Origin: Whitmania pigra
Lineage: Eukaryota > Annelida > Clitellata > Hirudinida > Haemopidae
Reading direction: 5' to 3'
DNA: 64,000 bases
Assembly (NCBI GenBank): GCA_021613335.1
Contig: JAJTWR010000263.1
Coordinates: 912,001 to 976,000 of the forward strand
Translations under genes and position numbers: made by a program
The notes under the pieces: generated by a model
What the model was told of the DNA's origin: nothing
The model's input: only the letters and a program-made list of their open reading frames with translations
Database searches by the model: none
Shown here: one piece after another, positions 24,150 to 36,600 of the stretch
Layout: the number at the start of each line of letters is the position of its first letter
Position numbering within the stretch: position 1 is the first letter of the stretch

Positions 24150-24393
24150 TTGGTTTTAGAACATTGTAAACACAAAGATAGCTCACAAAATCCCCCCATT
24201 GACGGGAAAACTTATTGCTCACGAATTTCTAAACCACTGAAACTTCAACTGTTGGGAGTTAGCATTACTCCATCGGCAGTGGTGAGAAACCTATGTTTTT
24301 ACCTTGATCCATCATTGTCAATGGAAAATCATGCTGGAAAGATGGCCGCCGCTTGTTTCTCTACTCTTCGTGTCCTAAGGGAAGCACAACATT
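24150..24393 (+). pseudogene. LINE reverse-transcriptase fragment
   Basis: About 80 codons with the LINE RT C-terminal pattern LLGVSITPSAVVRNL..YLDPSLSMENH and CFSTLRVLREAQ. It stops abruptly at 24394, where hexosaminidase sequence begins. Confidence 0.7.
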
Positions 24394-25065
24394 CCGAGTT
24401 TGAAGCGATTGAATCTGGCTGCAATCATTAATAAAATTACATATACCCTTGCATAATGATGATCTTTTTTTTTATATAGGTTGCTTGGAATTGTTGGAAA
24501 ATTAAAGAAGAATTACATTGTCTGGCAGGAAGTCTTTGACAACAATTTGAAGGTCTTGTAACATTTATGGAATAATCTGAAATAATGCCCTACTTTTAAT
24601 GTTATCGTTAAAGTTGTTTTTATTATTCTCGTAGGTTGATCCCTCTACTGTAATCCAAGTGTGGAAAGGAAAACATGCCGAAGAAACGGCAAAAGTGACA
24701 TCTGCTGGTTTGAAAGCAATCATTTCAACTAATTGGTACCTGGATTATTTCCATCACGGAGCAATTTGGCAGAAATATTACGATGTCGATCCACACGATT
24801 TCAATGGCAAGAAAATTAACCAATTTAGATAAATTTATTTTGATTTAAAATCCAAGTAATCATAATTGAACATTCTTTATATCCCAACTTCTTTTCAATT
24901 GTTCTAGGTTCCCCTGAACAGTACGCTCTAGTGATGGGTGGGGAAGCTTGTCTTTGGGGAGAAAAAGTTGATTCGACTAATATCCACTCTAGACTGTGGT
25001 TTGTTTTTGGATTTTTTCAATTATTTACCGGGAAATGTGTAGCAACTGATTATAACAACGGTGAT
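24394..25065 (+). pseudogene. Orphan hexosaminidase fragment (exons 8-10), copy 4
   Basis: Matches copy 2 from 11986 to 12647. Exons correspond to 24480-24552, 24635-24806 and 24908-24998, with splice sites preserved, including the GC donor (AATGGCAAGA). Exon 8 opens with [17 protein letters not shown] and exon 9 has [16 protein letters not shown] as in copy 2. It lacks exons 1-7 and 11-12, including the catalytic D-E pair, so it cannot encode an enzyme. Confidence 0.9.
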
Positions 25066-25214
25066 TATTTTACGCATCAGGGTCAGATCAAATGAACTCA
25101 GTAAGAACCTCAAACCTAAGGACACATTTCATTTCAATGCGCTTAATTGGTAATAATAACAAATATTACTATAGTTTAATAAGTCTAATCAACAAGTTGT
25201 TATTACGATTCCGT
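25066..25214. repeat. Left end of the 690-base inverted-repeat element
   Basis: TTATTTTACGCATCAGGGTCAGATC through CAGTAAGAACCTC matches 13948-13995, i.e. the flank plus left end of the element at 13963. It is fused directly to the hexosaminidase fragment. The remainder is unassigned. Confidence 0.7.
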
Positions 25215-26000
25215 TTTGCAAAATATGAGCAAACGGTCTTGCGCAATTGATGCCACTTTCAAGCGAATGTATCGGTCAGTGGCTGGCAAATGTTCCAGTT
25301 TGAGCGATGCGTCACATCAGAGTTCAAAAACTGCTGAAGCTGTGTTTGTTGTACTTAGGAGAACAATACCTAAGCCAAACTCAACTCGTTGGAACTCTGA
25401 ATTTGACAGTTACAGAGCTATCTAGGATATGAAGGACAAACTTAATATCGTGATGGAACGCTTGCAGCTGCCAAAGTTCAGCTCTCAAGATTTCACGTTC
25501 TTGAAGGAGTGGATTAAAGTAATGAGACCAATTGCACAAGCTCTAGACAATGTATAAGGAGAAGACACATCTGGAGCTTATTTTGATTTCATTCTTCCAA
25601 CATTACACGCCAAACTATTTCTAGCTATTCAGCAGTCAAAAAAGTATTTCTTAAGTTCAACACCACCATTCCATCATCTGCATCTGTTGAAAGACTATTC
25701 AGTCAAGATGGTCTTATACTGACTGCTCAGCGTAACACTCTGACAAATATTTTGAAATACTGCTTCTTTTAAAGAAGAATAAACAATTTTATTGATAAAT
25801 ATAAATTTTGTTATATTTGTATTAACATTGTATTGAAGATAACGAATTTCTAATCAATAAAGGTGCCCTAAAGTACTTGTACTTATACTTAAGTACATTC
25901 AAAAATACTTATACTTAAGTACATTCAAAAATACTTATACTTAAGTACATTGCATATAACACACTTATAAGACCCTTTTTGGAGTTCTTACGCAACACTG
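25215..26000 (+). mobile_element. hAT element, copy B (5' truncated, no MITE)
   Basis: Transposase relic with AIDATFKRMYRSVAGKCSS, PKPNSTRWNSEFDSY and a stop soon after. It keeps the segment deleted in copy A (25403-25475). The right end (GCAACACTG) and the flank beyond match copy A. The left end is missing. The AAGTACATTCAAAAATACTT unit is expanded to several tandem copies near 25880-25945. Confidence 0.82.
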
Positions 26001-26555
26001 GTCGGGAACCCTTGCAATAGAGTAACACATTTGCACTTTGTAACTACATTTTCATATATAAAATAAACATGGGTTGGCAATGTAAAATCAAGCCACGTAA
26101 CGCCGAGGCTAGCCAGCTTTCAAGCCGAGCTGTTTCTTACAGCTCCCAGATCTACTGGGTGGGACACCTATTTCACTTAATATCAACATTTATTCGCCAC
26201 TTTTTTAAAATCATTTAGGTATTAAAGTAATAATTTTTTAAGGTTTAAATTATTAAAAATTAAAGCATCTGTTATTTTAACTAAAATTTAAGTTTCACAA
26301 ATTTTAAACCAGACATTGCTTTCGAATTTTGACGGTTAACATAAAGTGACTTCAATCCTTGTTAAAACCATGGTCGATGTCACCCCGATGGTCAAATCTA
26401 ATTACTGGTCTTCCTCTGGTTTCTGACCCACGATATAATACATAATGTATAGGTTAAACCACCAAAACTTAGTTGCCAATATTATTATTAATAATATTAT
26501 ATTATCATAAACTTATCAATTTTTATTACTAACTTTTATATATATATATATATAT

Positions 26556-27572
26556 CAGTGATGGGCAAATCAAATCGCGATTTAGGCAAGGTTGCGATTC
26601 GATTTGAACATTGTTGGATTCGATTTTGGCCTCCTCGATTTTGATTCGACTCGATTTGCCTTTTTTTATTCGATTTGAAAAGCAAATCATTGAAATAAAG
26701 ATGGTTATATATTTTTAATTTTTTAAAAATGGTTATAAATTTAAGAATTCTATATCTTTGGCATACTCCTCGTGCTCCTCGTTAAATAAACATTGTTGTA
26801 GGTTACATGCTTGTTGTTCTACTTGTAGCATTACCGCCTTTTAGATATGTCCGAGTTAGATAGCAGGAAATATGGGATTTTAGCGAAATTTTTTAAAGAC
26901 AGCCAAAGGACGGAAAGCCGTTCATTTTAACCAACTATAGGAGTAAAATTCCACTAGTTTGACGAAGGCTTTCATCTGAAAACAAAGACGGTTGCTTACA
27001 GACACTTCGGGTCAAAACATACAGGAAAAAATATTTGTGCAGCTTTTGAGGAAATACTGTCAGAGTATGGGATACAGAGCATTGACGTTGGATATGTTGT
27101 TACTGACAATGCCAGAAACATGCTCAAAGCCTTCACAATATTTTCAGAGGAAGCCGCCAGGTTTGCGTTTGATCATAAGGAAGATAAAAGTGAAGTGAGA
27201 AAACGTGATGAGGCTTCAGAGCCATTGAATGACATTGATGAAATTTCAGAATTTTTGTCAGATGAAAATTTCGATGACAATGAGGATATTCTTCAGGACA
27301 ATCATGTTTTAGGAACAACGCAAACTGGGTTTAATGATTTTTTAAAATGGTAATAAAACTGTAAAAATGTCATAAATGAATGTTGGCTGTTAATTTCATT
27401 GTGTTTTGCTCGAAAAAATTTGCGAAGCTACGACATCAGTAAATTTTGGAAGATTTGATTCGATTTGGGCATTTGGGATTTGAGATTCTATTTGAGATTT
27501 GGTTGTTGGGATTTAAATCATTTTACAAATGATTTGAGATTTGACCATTGAGATTCGATTTGCCCATCACGG
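26556..27572 (+). mobile_element. Internally deleted hAT element with transposase remnant
   Basis: Ends are CAGTGATGGGCAAATC and the inverse GATTTGCCCATCACGG. Subterminal GATTCGATTTG repeats are present at both ends. It inserted at a (TA)n tract. The interior (27060-27353) retains ...YVVTDNARNMLKAFTIF and an acidic tail ending TQTGFNDFLKW, a hAT transposase fragment. Much of the protein is missing. Confidence 0.82.
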
Positions 27573-27970
27573 TTTATATATTGTTGTAAACTTAGATTTT
27601 TGGAAATTAATTAAGTTTATATTGCTAATATAATTAAATTTATACTTAATTATATTTGGCATCTTTTTCGGGCACGTGGGATCTATTTTTGCTACAGAAA
27701 AGATTCTCGATAATCACCTGACAAACAACTAGAATCAAGTCAACTTGGAAGCCTAAATATCCATTTGCATCCTTAAGTACCTCAATTCTTCAACACTTAA
27801 CTTCTATTATTCAGTTCCGTTAACTGAATACCTGCTCTAATAAACTTATTAGTTAACTTACTTATTTGCGGACCCCCGGGGTTATTTCAATATATATATC
27901 AAGTTTATAATTGGCTTTAATGCTGCTAATTAACGTATGTATATATTGTATACTCACTCCCCCCAATATA

Positions 27971-28170
27971 CAGTGGAACCCATTTATCTCGACCTCGGTT
28001 AACTCGCCAACCCTATTAAGTCGCTTTTGAAGTTGAACCGCCAAATTCCCTCTTTATCTTATAATTTTCTCATCGATGTTTTTATGTCGTCGAAACCTAA
28101 TGTCTCGATTGCAGAAGAAGGTCAAACTTTATATCAGTTATCCCGATCCCTTGACTAATCGCCGACTTTG
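27971..28170. mobile_element. pogo/Tigger-like transposon end
   Basis: CAGTGGAACCCATTTATCTC then GACCTCGGTTAACTCGCC, the pattern of Tigger/pogo termini (paired GTTAACTCG-type repeats follow). I see no transposase and no clear second end. Confidence 0.5.
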
Positions 28171-28213
28171 AAGTGGAACCTCCGAATTCTCATGTTGTCG
28201 TAGCAAAAGTCGT

Positions 28214-28504
28214 TTATGTTGACTTTTTAATTTCCACCGGAACAGCAAATGGATTTGCAAACACCTTCATCTGCAAGCTGTGCTGGTCAAAGTCTGCAAA
28301 ACGACCATCGAACGCCGTCAACTCCTGTAACTTCTCAACATATATGTTCGTACAGATATCTGGTTTTTTCTGCAACGGTGACTGGAATGTTGGAAAATGA
28401 ACGAAGTTTCCAGACTCAGCTTTTTCAATAAACAACTTTAATTTGACTTTGAAGCCTGCAACAGATAGACAGAGATAGCTTGAGGAAGTCCAATTGCTTG
28501 ACAA
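28214..28504 (-). pseudogene. hAT-derived (ZBED5/SCAND3-like) transposase fragment
   Basis: About 96 codons: FKVKLKLFIEKAESGNFVHF, KLQELTAFDGRFADFDQH and VFANPFAVPVEI. This follows the pattern of the central part of the ZBED5/SCAND3/GTF2IRD2-type transposase-derived family (xFKxKLxLW...NxxHFPT...EFxxRFxDF...NPFxV). A fragment without neighbours in frame. Confidence 0.65.
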
Positions 28505-29068
28505 AGCATTCTAAACCTTGATTTGAACAGAGGTTCCTAGCCCTAGCGAGTCTTTTGGAGCAAAAATTAATATAAGGCACTGTCTTATTTTCGGGAAACA
28601 CGGTAGTATGTTGTGTTGAGGAAATTGAAAAAGACTCTTACTTCCAAGTGGACCCAAGACCACCCACCGGCTTAATCCGCCACTGCCCTTATGTAATAAA
28701 CTAGATATGCGGATGCGGTGGATAAATTTAAGATTTAAATTTCGTTATTAAAATTAAAAAGAGTGGTTATTATATTATTAAAACGGTCTTCTTAGCCGCT
28801 ATAAATACTTGTTATTTTAAATCAGTTTTAGATATATTGAGTTTTTGATCAGCTGAAACTGCAAGATTGTGTGAAATATTTCTTTGTCAAGTCAGCTGAA
28901 TAAATATAAATTCCGTCAAGTATCAATTAAACTTTGCATCGACAATATTAAACAACTCTTTGGATCACGTGAATTATCATATGAGTTTGTTATCTGACCA
29001 GATAAGATTAATTTTTTCTACAACACTATATTTATAAACAGAGGTTAATTCATGAAATTCGCCTGAAA

Positions 29069-32000
29069 ATGAGTGGGAGGAATTTGATTTTCCTCGCAGC
29101 GTTGTTTGTTGCAACTTCATGCAACAACGAATACAGCCTCAATGAGTATAAAGAGATTTATGATGATGGTGAGCAACTAAGAAAAGGACAACCGGCTGAT
29201 TATGGTACTCCGTGGCCCCTGCCCCAAAATTACAAAACTTCGAAAAAGTTCAAAGTTGTCGATGCTTCGGACTTCGAGTTTTCGGTCGGAGAATTTACCT
29301 GCGGAACTCTGGAACAAGCTTTTTCCAGATATTACAAAATTATCTTTGATCAGAGACCAAAATATCTCAGGTTTTTATCCGCTGCAGCTCCGAAACTCAG
29401 CTCGCTTAATGTCATTCTCCAGAATCCCTGTGAATATCTCCCGACTCTGGAATCAAATGAATCCTGTAAGGCTTCATGCAGCTAATGTTTTAATGATATA
29501 ATCAAGTTAAATTCCGGATATGTGTAATTGAAATATATTTTTTTCATTCGCAGATTCATTAGTCATTGATGACAGTTCTTCAACTTTGAAAGCCAAAAGT
29601 GTTTGGGGAATTCTAAGAGGTCTGGAAACATTTAGTCAAATTGTTCACAAGATTGATGGGAGAGTGAGTATTTTTTATGTGATGATGATCACAAAATTCA
29701 ATGAAAGAATCTTTAAAATATTAATAAATGATTTTTAACATTCAATATATTGACATTTTTCTGTTTGCAGTTAGCAGTTAATTACACATGGATTGAAGAT
29801 TTTCCGAGGTTTGCATGGAGAGGTGTATTGTTGGACTCGTCAAGGCATTTTCTTCCCGTTCAAACAATTCTGCATAGTTTGGTGAGTTTTTTAAATAAAC
29901 TGATGTTCTGAGAGAACCATATTTCTGACAACTTGTCCGTTGAACTTAGGATGCTATGTCATACAACAAGATCAATGTCTTCCATTGGCACATTGTAGAT
30001 GACCAGTCCTTCCCTTATGAAAGCGTCAAATTTCCTAAACTCAGTCTCAAGGTGTGAATAAACAAAATTATTAATACATATTAGTTATTAGGAATATGTA
30101 TTTTATTAAATTGATAAGAATGTTTCGCATAATGAATATTTATTCTGCTTTTCTCTCAGGGTTCGTACCACCCGTACACCCACATTTACACCCAGGCCGA
30201 GGTGGCGCGTGTCATCGAATATGCCAGGGTGAGAGGCATCAGGGTCGTAGTGGAATTTGACACTCCAGGTTTTAAATCTTATCATGTTCATTTAGTGTTT
30301 TGATTTTCATTTATATTATTATTGGTTTATTATGTAATTATGTATTAGTTATTGTTGTGTTAATTATTCCTGTTTGCAAATAATTAATAATATTTAATAG
30401 GTCACATGAGGTCTTGGGAGAACGGTCAACCAGGCCTTTTGACGGAATGCTACACTGGCTCGAAACCATCCGGAACTTATGGTCCGATTGATCCTTCAAA
30501 GAACTCGACTTTTGATTTCATTCAAGACTTCTTCACTGAAGTTTCCAAAGTATTTTCAGATTCCTACGTCCATCTTGGCGGAGATGAAGTTGACTTCGGC
30601 TGCTGGTGATTGCAATTGCTTTTAATGTTTTTGAGATTTTTGAGCAATTAAATCGTTCGATTGAATGTTTTCACAGGGAGAGTAATCCACTGATCAACAA
30701 TTTCATGAGGCAGATTCAAATTGAGGGGGATTATGCAAAATTAGAAAGTTACTACATTGAGAAGTACATCTTTGCTATTATTCTTGACTCAAATAACATT
30801 CAAAATGTAAATCAATTGATTTTAACTGGCATCATTATTAGAAATATCTTTTGCATAATAATGACCATTTACTTTCAAAATAGACTGATTGCAATTGTTA
30901 ACAAATTGAAGAAGAATTACATTGTCTGGCAGGAGGTTTTTGACAACAATGTGACAGTTAGTAAGACTTGTAATGTTTATCAAGTAATCTAAAATTATAA
31001 TTTTTTTCATTGTTTTCACAGGTGGATCCGTCCACTGTAATCCACGTGTGGAAAGATAATCATGCCCTTGAAATGAAAAAAGTGACATCTGCTGGTTTGA
31101 AAACGATCCTTTCATCTCCGTGGTACCTGGATTATATCAGCTATGGAGCCATTTGGAAGGACTATTACAAAGTTGATCCGCTTGATTTCAATGGCAAGAA
31201 AATAACTAATTTAGATGAAGTTTTTTTTAAATTTTAAATCCAGGAAATCAAATTTGCAAATGACTTGGTTCAACCTCATTTCAATTGTTGTAGGTTCACC
31301 ACAACAAAAAGCTCTAGTAATGGGTGGGGAAGCTTGTCTTTGGGGAGAATTTGTTGATTTCACTAATATCCACTCAAGACTGTGGTTTGTTTTTGGATTT
31401 TTTCAAACATTTACCATGAAATGTATAGCAATTTGTTTTAACTGAGGTGCTGTATGGGAAGTTATAATCTTTTGTCTTGCCGTGCTTATTTATCAATGAG
31501 AATTGAAGTCTACTTAAGAGTTCAGATTAGTGGTTAAATTCCAACTTAGGCGATTAAGTCTCATTCTCTCTCGTATAGACTATTGTAATTTTTTTCTTCA
31601 CTGCACATATGCTTCTTTTGTTCAATCCTTGCAACTCGTCCAAAACAAGCTTGCCAAGCTTGTTTTCCTCATCCCTACCCCCAATAGCACGGACTGCCTT
31701 AAGCAATTTAGCTAATTGGCAATTCAGTCATATCATTTTGAAAATTGCCCTCATGACATATCACGCTCTAGTGACATCCACCCTACCTTATCTCCATCAC
31801 CTACTAGATCGCCGCCAAACACCTGGTCTTCGTTGATCTTCCACCACTTAACGTCACCAACCAGCACACAGATCATCCCTCCCAAACAGAGGCTTGTAAT
31901 ATAGTTATGCAAAGGACTATAATCAAATAAACAAACAAACAGAGGCTTATAATAAAACAAGACAAGAGGCTTCTTGTACGCCTCTTCAGCGGTCTGGAAC

Positions 32001-32564
32001 GGACTACCGCCTTATGTCATAGTCCAACCATCCCTGGAGCTCTTCAAGCATCACCTGAAGACCCATCTCTTCAGGACTTCATGGGACAGCGAAGACACAA
32101 GGCTCCTCTCAAGCCATGCACATGGCGCTTTATAAATTTATTATTATTATTAACTCAATGTCTAGCGAATAATTATTTACTTATTTTTAATTGATTGTCA
32201 TTCGGTTGTGTCAGTTAACATATTATGCATTAACACATTATAACTTTATTGGAATTTATAATTTAGGCCAAGCGCCAGTGCTGTGGCTGAGAGGCTGTGG
32301 AGTTCTCAGAGGGTGAAGGACTTAAAATCTGCCTCAGTGAGACTTGAAGAACACAGATGCAGAATGCTCAAGTGATTAACCTTAACCACATTTACTGACC
32401 TGAAACACAATTTTACCACCTAATATGACTATCGGTGATTTCAATAGTTATAATTTGATGTTGATGATTCTGCTTAATGAATGAATTTGCATCTTTTTAG
32501 GAGAGGCATCTTGGCTGGTCCAGCATCAGGGCCAGGATTCTGTGAGACTGAAGTGGCACTCTAG
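29069..32564 (+). CDS. Beta-hexosaminidase (GH20), copy 3
   Basis: Twelve exons: 29069-29465, 29554-29663, 29771-29881, 29950-30051, 30160-30268, 30401-30605, 30677-30763, 30884-30956, 31022-31193, 31294-31384, 32267-32371, 32501-32564 (TAG), 541 residues. The signal peptide [18 protein letters not shown] and the next 55 residues differ clearly from copies 1 and 2. From about 29281 onward the gene is almost identical to copy 1 until about 30510. Catalytic D338-E339 ([12 protein letters not shown]) intact. Exon 7 begins [15 protein letters not shown] where the others have [15 protein letters not shown]. Intron 9 has the shared GC donor. Intron 10 is lengthened by a LINE fragment. The promoter has TATTTATAAACAG about 40 bases before the ATG. 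Confidence 0.93.
31530..32150 (+). mobile_element. L2/CR1-like LINE fragment in intron 10 of hexosaminidase copy 3
   Basis: Decayed RT C-terminus in shifting frames: [24 protein letters not shown], then [14 protein letters not shown] and, after a shift, [14 protein letters not shown] and [15 protein letters not shown]. The 3' end is ...GCTTTATAAATTTATTATTATTAT, a short TTA microsatellite tail usual for L2-type LINEs. Absent from intron 10 of copies 1 and 2. Confidence 0.83.
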
Positions 32565-32701
32565 CCCACTCATGGATTTTCTGCTTGCATGATTTTTGAA
32601 ATGTGATTTCTTTTATAATTAAAATCAGTGAAGTCAGATATTCCATTGAATGTTGCTGCTGATTGTTTTGTATTCGTATTGTTTCTTATTAAAGATTTGT
32701 T

Positions 32702-32775
32702 TAACATAACATAACATTAATTTATAGTGGTTTAAGGAGACTAACGTCTTTGTAATAAACCACTCCGCTTTGTTT
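32702..32775 (-). mobile_element. Severely truncated CR1 LINE 3' end
   Basis: AACATAACATAACATT followed by TTATAGTGGTTTAAGGAGAC and ATAAACCACTCC matches the 3' tail of the CR1 LINE at 57758. Only the last 75 or so bases are present. Confidence 0.75.
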
Positions 32776-33611
32776 CTTGTTGTGTTCTGTCTTTTGTTTT
32801 AATTGAGAGGCGTCTTTGGTTTGGGAGGCGCGAATTTATGCGTTTATGATAAATAAAAGTCAAGCAATTGGTAGCCTTAATAATACCGTAACTCGAATCG
32901 TGCCCGATACTCCGCATTCCTTTTCAGGGCCAGACTCTTCCTACCATCAGCTGGTAAATAAATGTTTGAAGAGCTAATTGTTTTCCACATGCTCATGGTA
33001 ACGACAGATCCATAGTTTCCACGAAATTCTTAAATTGGGCATAATTATGTACTTTGGCTAGAATTAAAAGATGGAGGTTATCTAGTGCAAGAAGGAGATT
33101 AATCGTGCTTCTAGGTTTTAAGAATTAGTCACAGATACATATTATTTATTATTTGTCACATGTATGAATAGTCTAGAAGCGTCGTTCAGCTTTTGGAGGC
33201 GCAGTACTTCCACATTATGGAATCCACAGCCTTCATTGAGTTTCCGTGTAATTAGACTTAATATTTACGTTAATTTAGGATACATGCACATAATGCAAAT
33301 GAATGACACCTATTAATATTAAAAAGTGATGCAAACAAGTCTTAAACAACAAATGTAATAATTTTTTGAAGTTTGGATGAACCAATTCTTGATTTTCACT
33401 TTCCAAACTAAAAATTTAAATACATAAAATTCTGTTTTAAATGAGATTGCAAAATTGATATTAATTTATGTCTATTTAATTAAGTTTTGTGCATAAATTT
33501 GTTTTTTTACTAATAATTTAAAAAAAACTGATCTCAGATTCAATCGCAAACATGTTTTTCTAAACATTGATTTCACTTTTCTTCGCTCAAATTTACAAAC
33601 ACACACGTGAA
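32776..33611. other. Intergenic before DDX54
   Basis: No gene seen. AT-rich; includes the DDX54 promoter and 5' leader. Confidence 0.5.
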
Positions 33612-36600
33612 ATGGTAAGCGAGAATTTTACAAGTAGAAATTATTACGTATTGCGTCAAATTGTAATTGTAATTTTTGAAACCAAAACACTTTTAATTAT
33701 TAGCTGTCCCATTAAACTAATTTATTGCAAACGTTTTCTAAAGAGTCTTAATTACCATTTTGCTTAAGAAAAAGAAGGCTGAAAGTAAAGATTTTGAAGA
33801 AGCAATGGAGGTAGATGGATGTGGTAGTAGCGAAGAAGATGAGCAAAGAGAATTCGATGAACTTAATATGAGAGAGAATAGGAAACATAAAAAATCTGGG
33901 GGTTTCCAGTCGATGGGTCAGTTGCAATAACTCACTTTAATTTCAATGATGTTAACTTGATTGTTTTTTTCTTATAAATTTGGCTTTATGTTTAAAGGCT
34001 TATCTGGTCCAGTATTCAAAGGAATATTTCGTAAAGGATTTAATTTGCCAACTCCCATTCAAAGAAAGGTTGGGGTCAATGTTTCATTGTTTTAAAATAA
34101 AGATTAATCAACAAATAAGGTTGATGAATGGAAATGACCACCGTTTTTAAGATTATAAATTCTGAGCCAATATATGCCCTATTAATTTCTTTTCAATGTT
34201 CAGACAATTCCTGTTATTATGGAAGGAAAAGATGTCGTAGCTATGGCAAGGACAGGAAGTGGCAAAACTGGAGCATTTATAATTCCAATGCTGGAAAAGT
34301 TGAAAGCACATGACCCAACAGGAATAAGGGCAATCATTTTGTCACCAACTCGTGAACTTGCCATGCAGACGCACAAGTTTGCTAAAGAGGTAAATATTTG
34401 TTTCTCATTTTATTTCGAAATTTAACATGGATTTTCAGAACTTTTGAATATTTGTTACTCAACCCCTTTGTTTCGGCTCCAGATTGGAAGATTTGTCAAA
34501 TTGAGATATGCAACCATTTTGGGCGGAGATAAGTATGTGATATTTTGCTTATGTTATCTAATTTACTTTGATTTCTTTTATTTATAATTTCAATCTAGAA
34601 TTGAGGATCAGTTTGCAGCAATACACAGCAATCCTGATGTGTGAGTTGATGCTGTGTTTCTTGTTTTATTCACTTACAAAGATTCAATTTGTTACATCAC
34701 TAACATTGTCTGATGAAATTTCATTCTTATTATGACCTCTTATTGCTAGTATTAAATTTATTGTGTCCCACATTTGAAATTTCATTATCAATTATATTTT
34801 TCAGTCTGATTGCAACACCAGGTCGACTCATGCACATCTTAACTGAAATGAATTTAAAGCTTAACAAAGTCAAATTCATTGTTTTCGATGAAGCTGACAG
34901 GTTTGTTGCATTTTTTAGGAAGATTTGTTTTCACAAAAGAAGGCCTATTAAGAAATTATTTGAAAATATCTACTTCTTTACTTGTCCATAATTTCAGGCT
35001 GTTTGAATTGAACTTCCAAGAACAGTTGGGGCAGATTTTGGCTCGTCTTCCGGAATCAAGACAAACTCTTCTCTTCTCGGCCACACTTCCCAAGATGTTG
35101 GTCGAGTTTGCCTCTGCAGGTCTCAATTCACCGGAACTCATTCGTCTCGACGTTGACACGAAACTTAGCGATCAACTAAGCGTTAGTTTTGCAGCTTTCA
35201 TGCAAGAAATGATTTGATTATTTGAATTGACAAAGTAATGGACTTTGAAATTTAAAAAATTGACGCTTATTGCAGATGTTTTTCCTGGAATGTCGCAGTG
35301 CCGACAAGTTGGCAGTCCTTCTGCATCTCTTGAGGAATGTCATCACACCATCTCAGCCAACTTTCATCTTTGTAGCCACAAAACACCATGTAGAATATCT
35401 TAACTTGGTAAGTGATGGCTGATGCTAAAATGTTATTTTGTTAATTATTAACTTCTAATTAATCTTTAAGGTGTTGAGCAAGGCAGGGTTTTGTTGTTCT
35501 ATCTCGTACAGCTCGTTAAATCCTGCTGCCAGAAGCTTGAATGCAGAGAGGTTCAAAACCAGGCGAACGAACATCTTCATCGTCACCGATCTGGCAGCTC
35601 GAGGTATCGACATTCCACTCTTGGACAACGTCATCAACTTCAACTTCCCTGCCAAAGCCAAACTCTTCCTGCACAGAGTAGGTCAGTAGTTTAATAGTTT
35701 TTTTATTAAGTAATGATTCATTTATCTTTTTTGTCATCCATTTGTTTGTCTTAATTGTGAAAATGTCTCGAGTAACAAATGTCGTTGATGCATCCTAGGT
35801 AGAGTTGCGAGAGCAGGAAGGACGGGTTCTGCATTTTCGATCGTCAGTAGCGAAGAGAAGCCTTACGTGGTTGATCTGTTCATGTTCCTCGGACGTCCTT
35901 TAAAGTTTGCTACTGACTCTTATGAAAAGAATAAAGATGAAAAAGATCTTTATGGATCAGTGCCACAAGTCGTTGTCGATGAAGAAGATGAAAATCTTAG
36001 AGAATGGAATAAGATCACTGATATAGTAAGGATATGTTATATTGTAAATGCTTTAAGCAATTTTTTTCTTTATAGATTTCTCAATTATTATTATAATAAT
36101 ACTACTAAACTAAAATTGCTTTTTTAACTTATGTATATATTTTTAAAATTTGTCAAGTAAGTTTCCATGACAACAGGAATCTATGCTCTCAGTGGTGGAT
36201 AATGCCTACAAGAAATACTGCAAAACCAGACCAGTCGCTTCCAATACTAGCATCAAAAGGGTGAAAGCAATGGCAAACACTAACTTGGGATATCATCCAT
36301 TGTTTGGTCAGTCGTTCGGTGACATTCAATATGAATTGAAATTTTAAAATATTTTATCATGCATCATTGTAATTGAAAATCCTTGTCTATCAACAGGTCC
36401 ACAAGTTTGTTGTGAGGCCAAGGAGACAGAGGATTTCATGTCACAGTTGAAAAACTATAAACCCCAAAAGGTATGTTCTGAATTTGTACATCTAAGATTT
36501 CATCTTCATTCTCAGGCTAAAATGCCATTAAATAGCTAACATTGAATATTGAAATGTGTTTTAAGATCATTGAATGATCGCATTATTTACACTAATTAAT

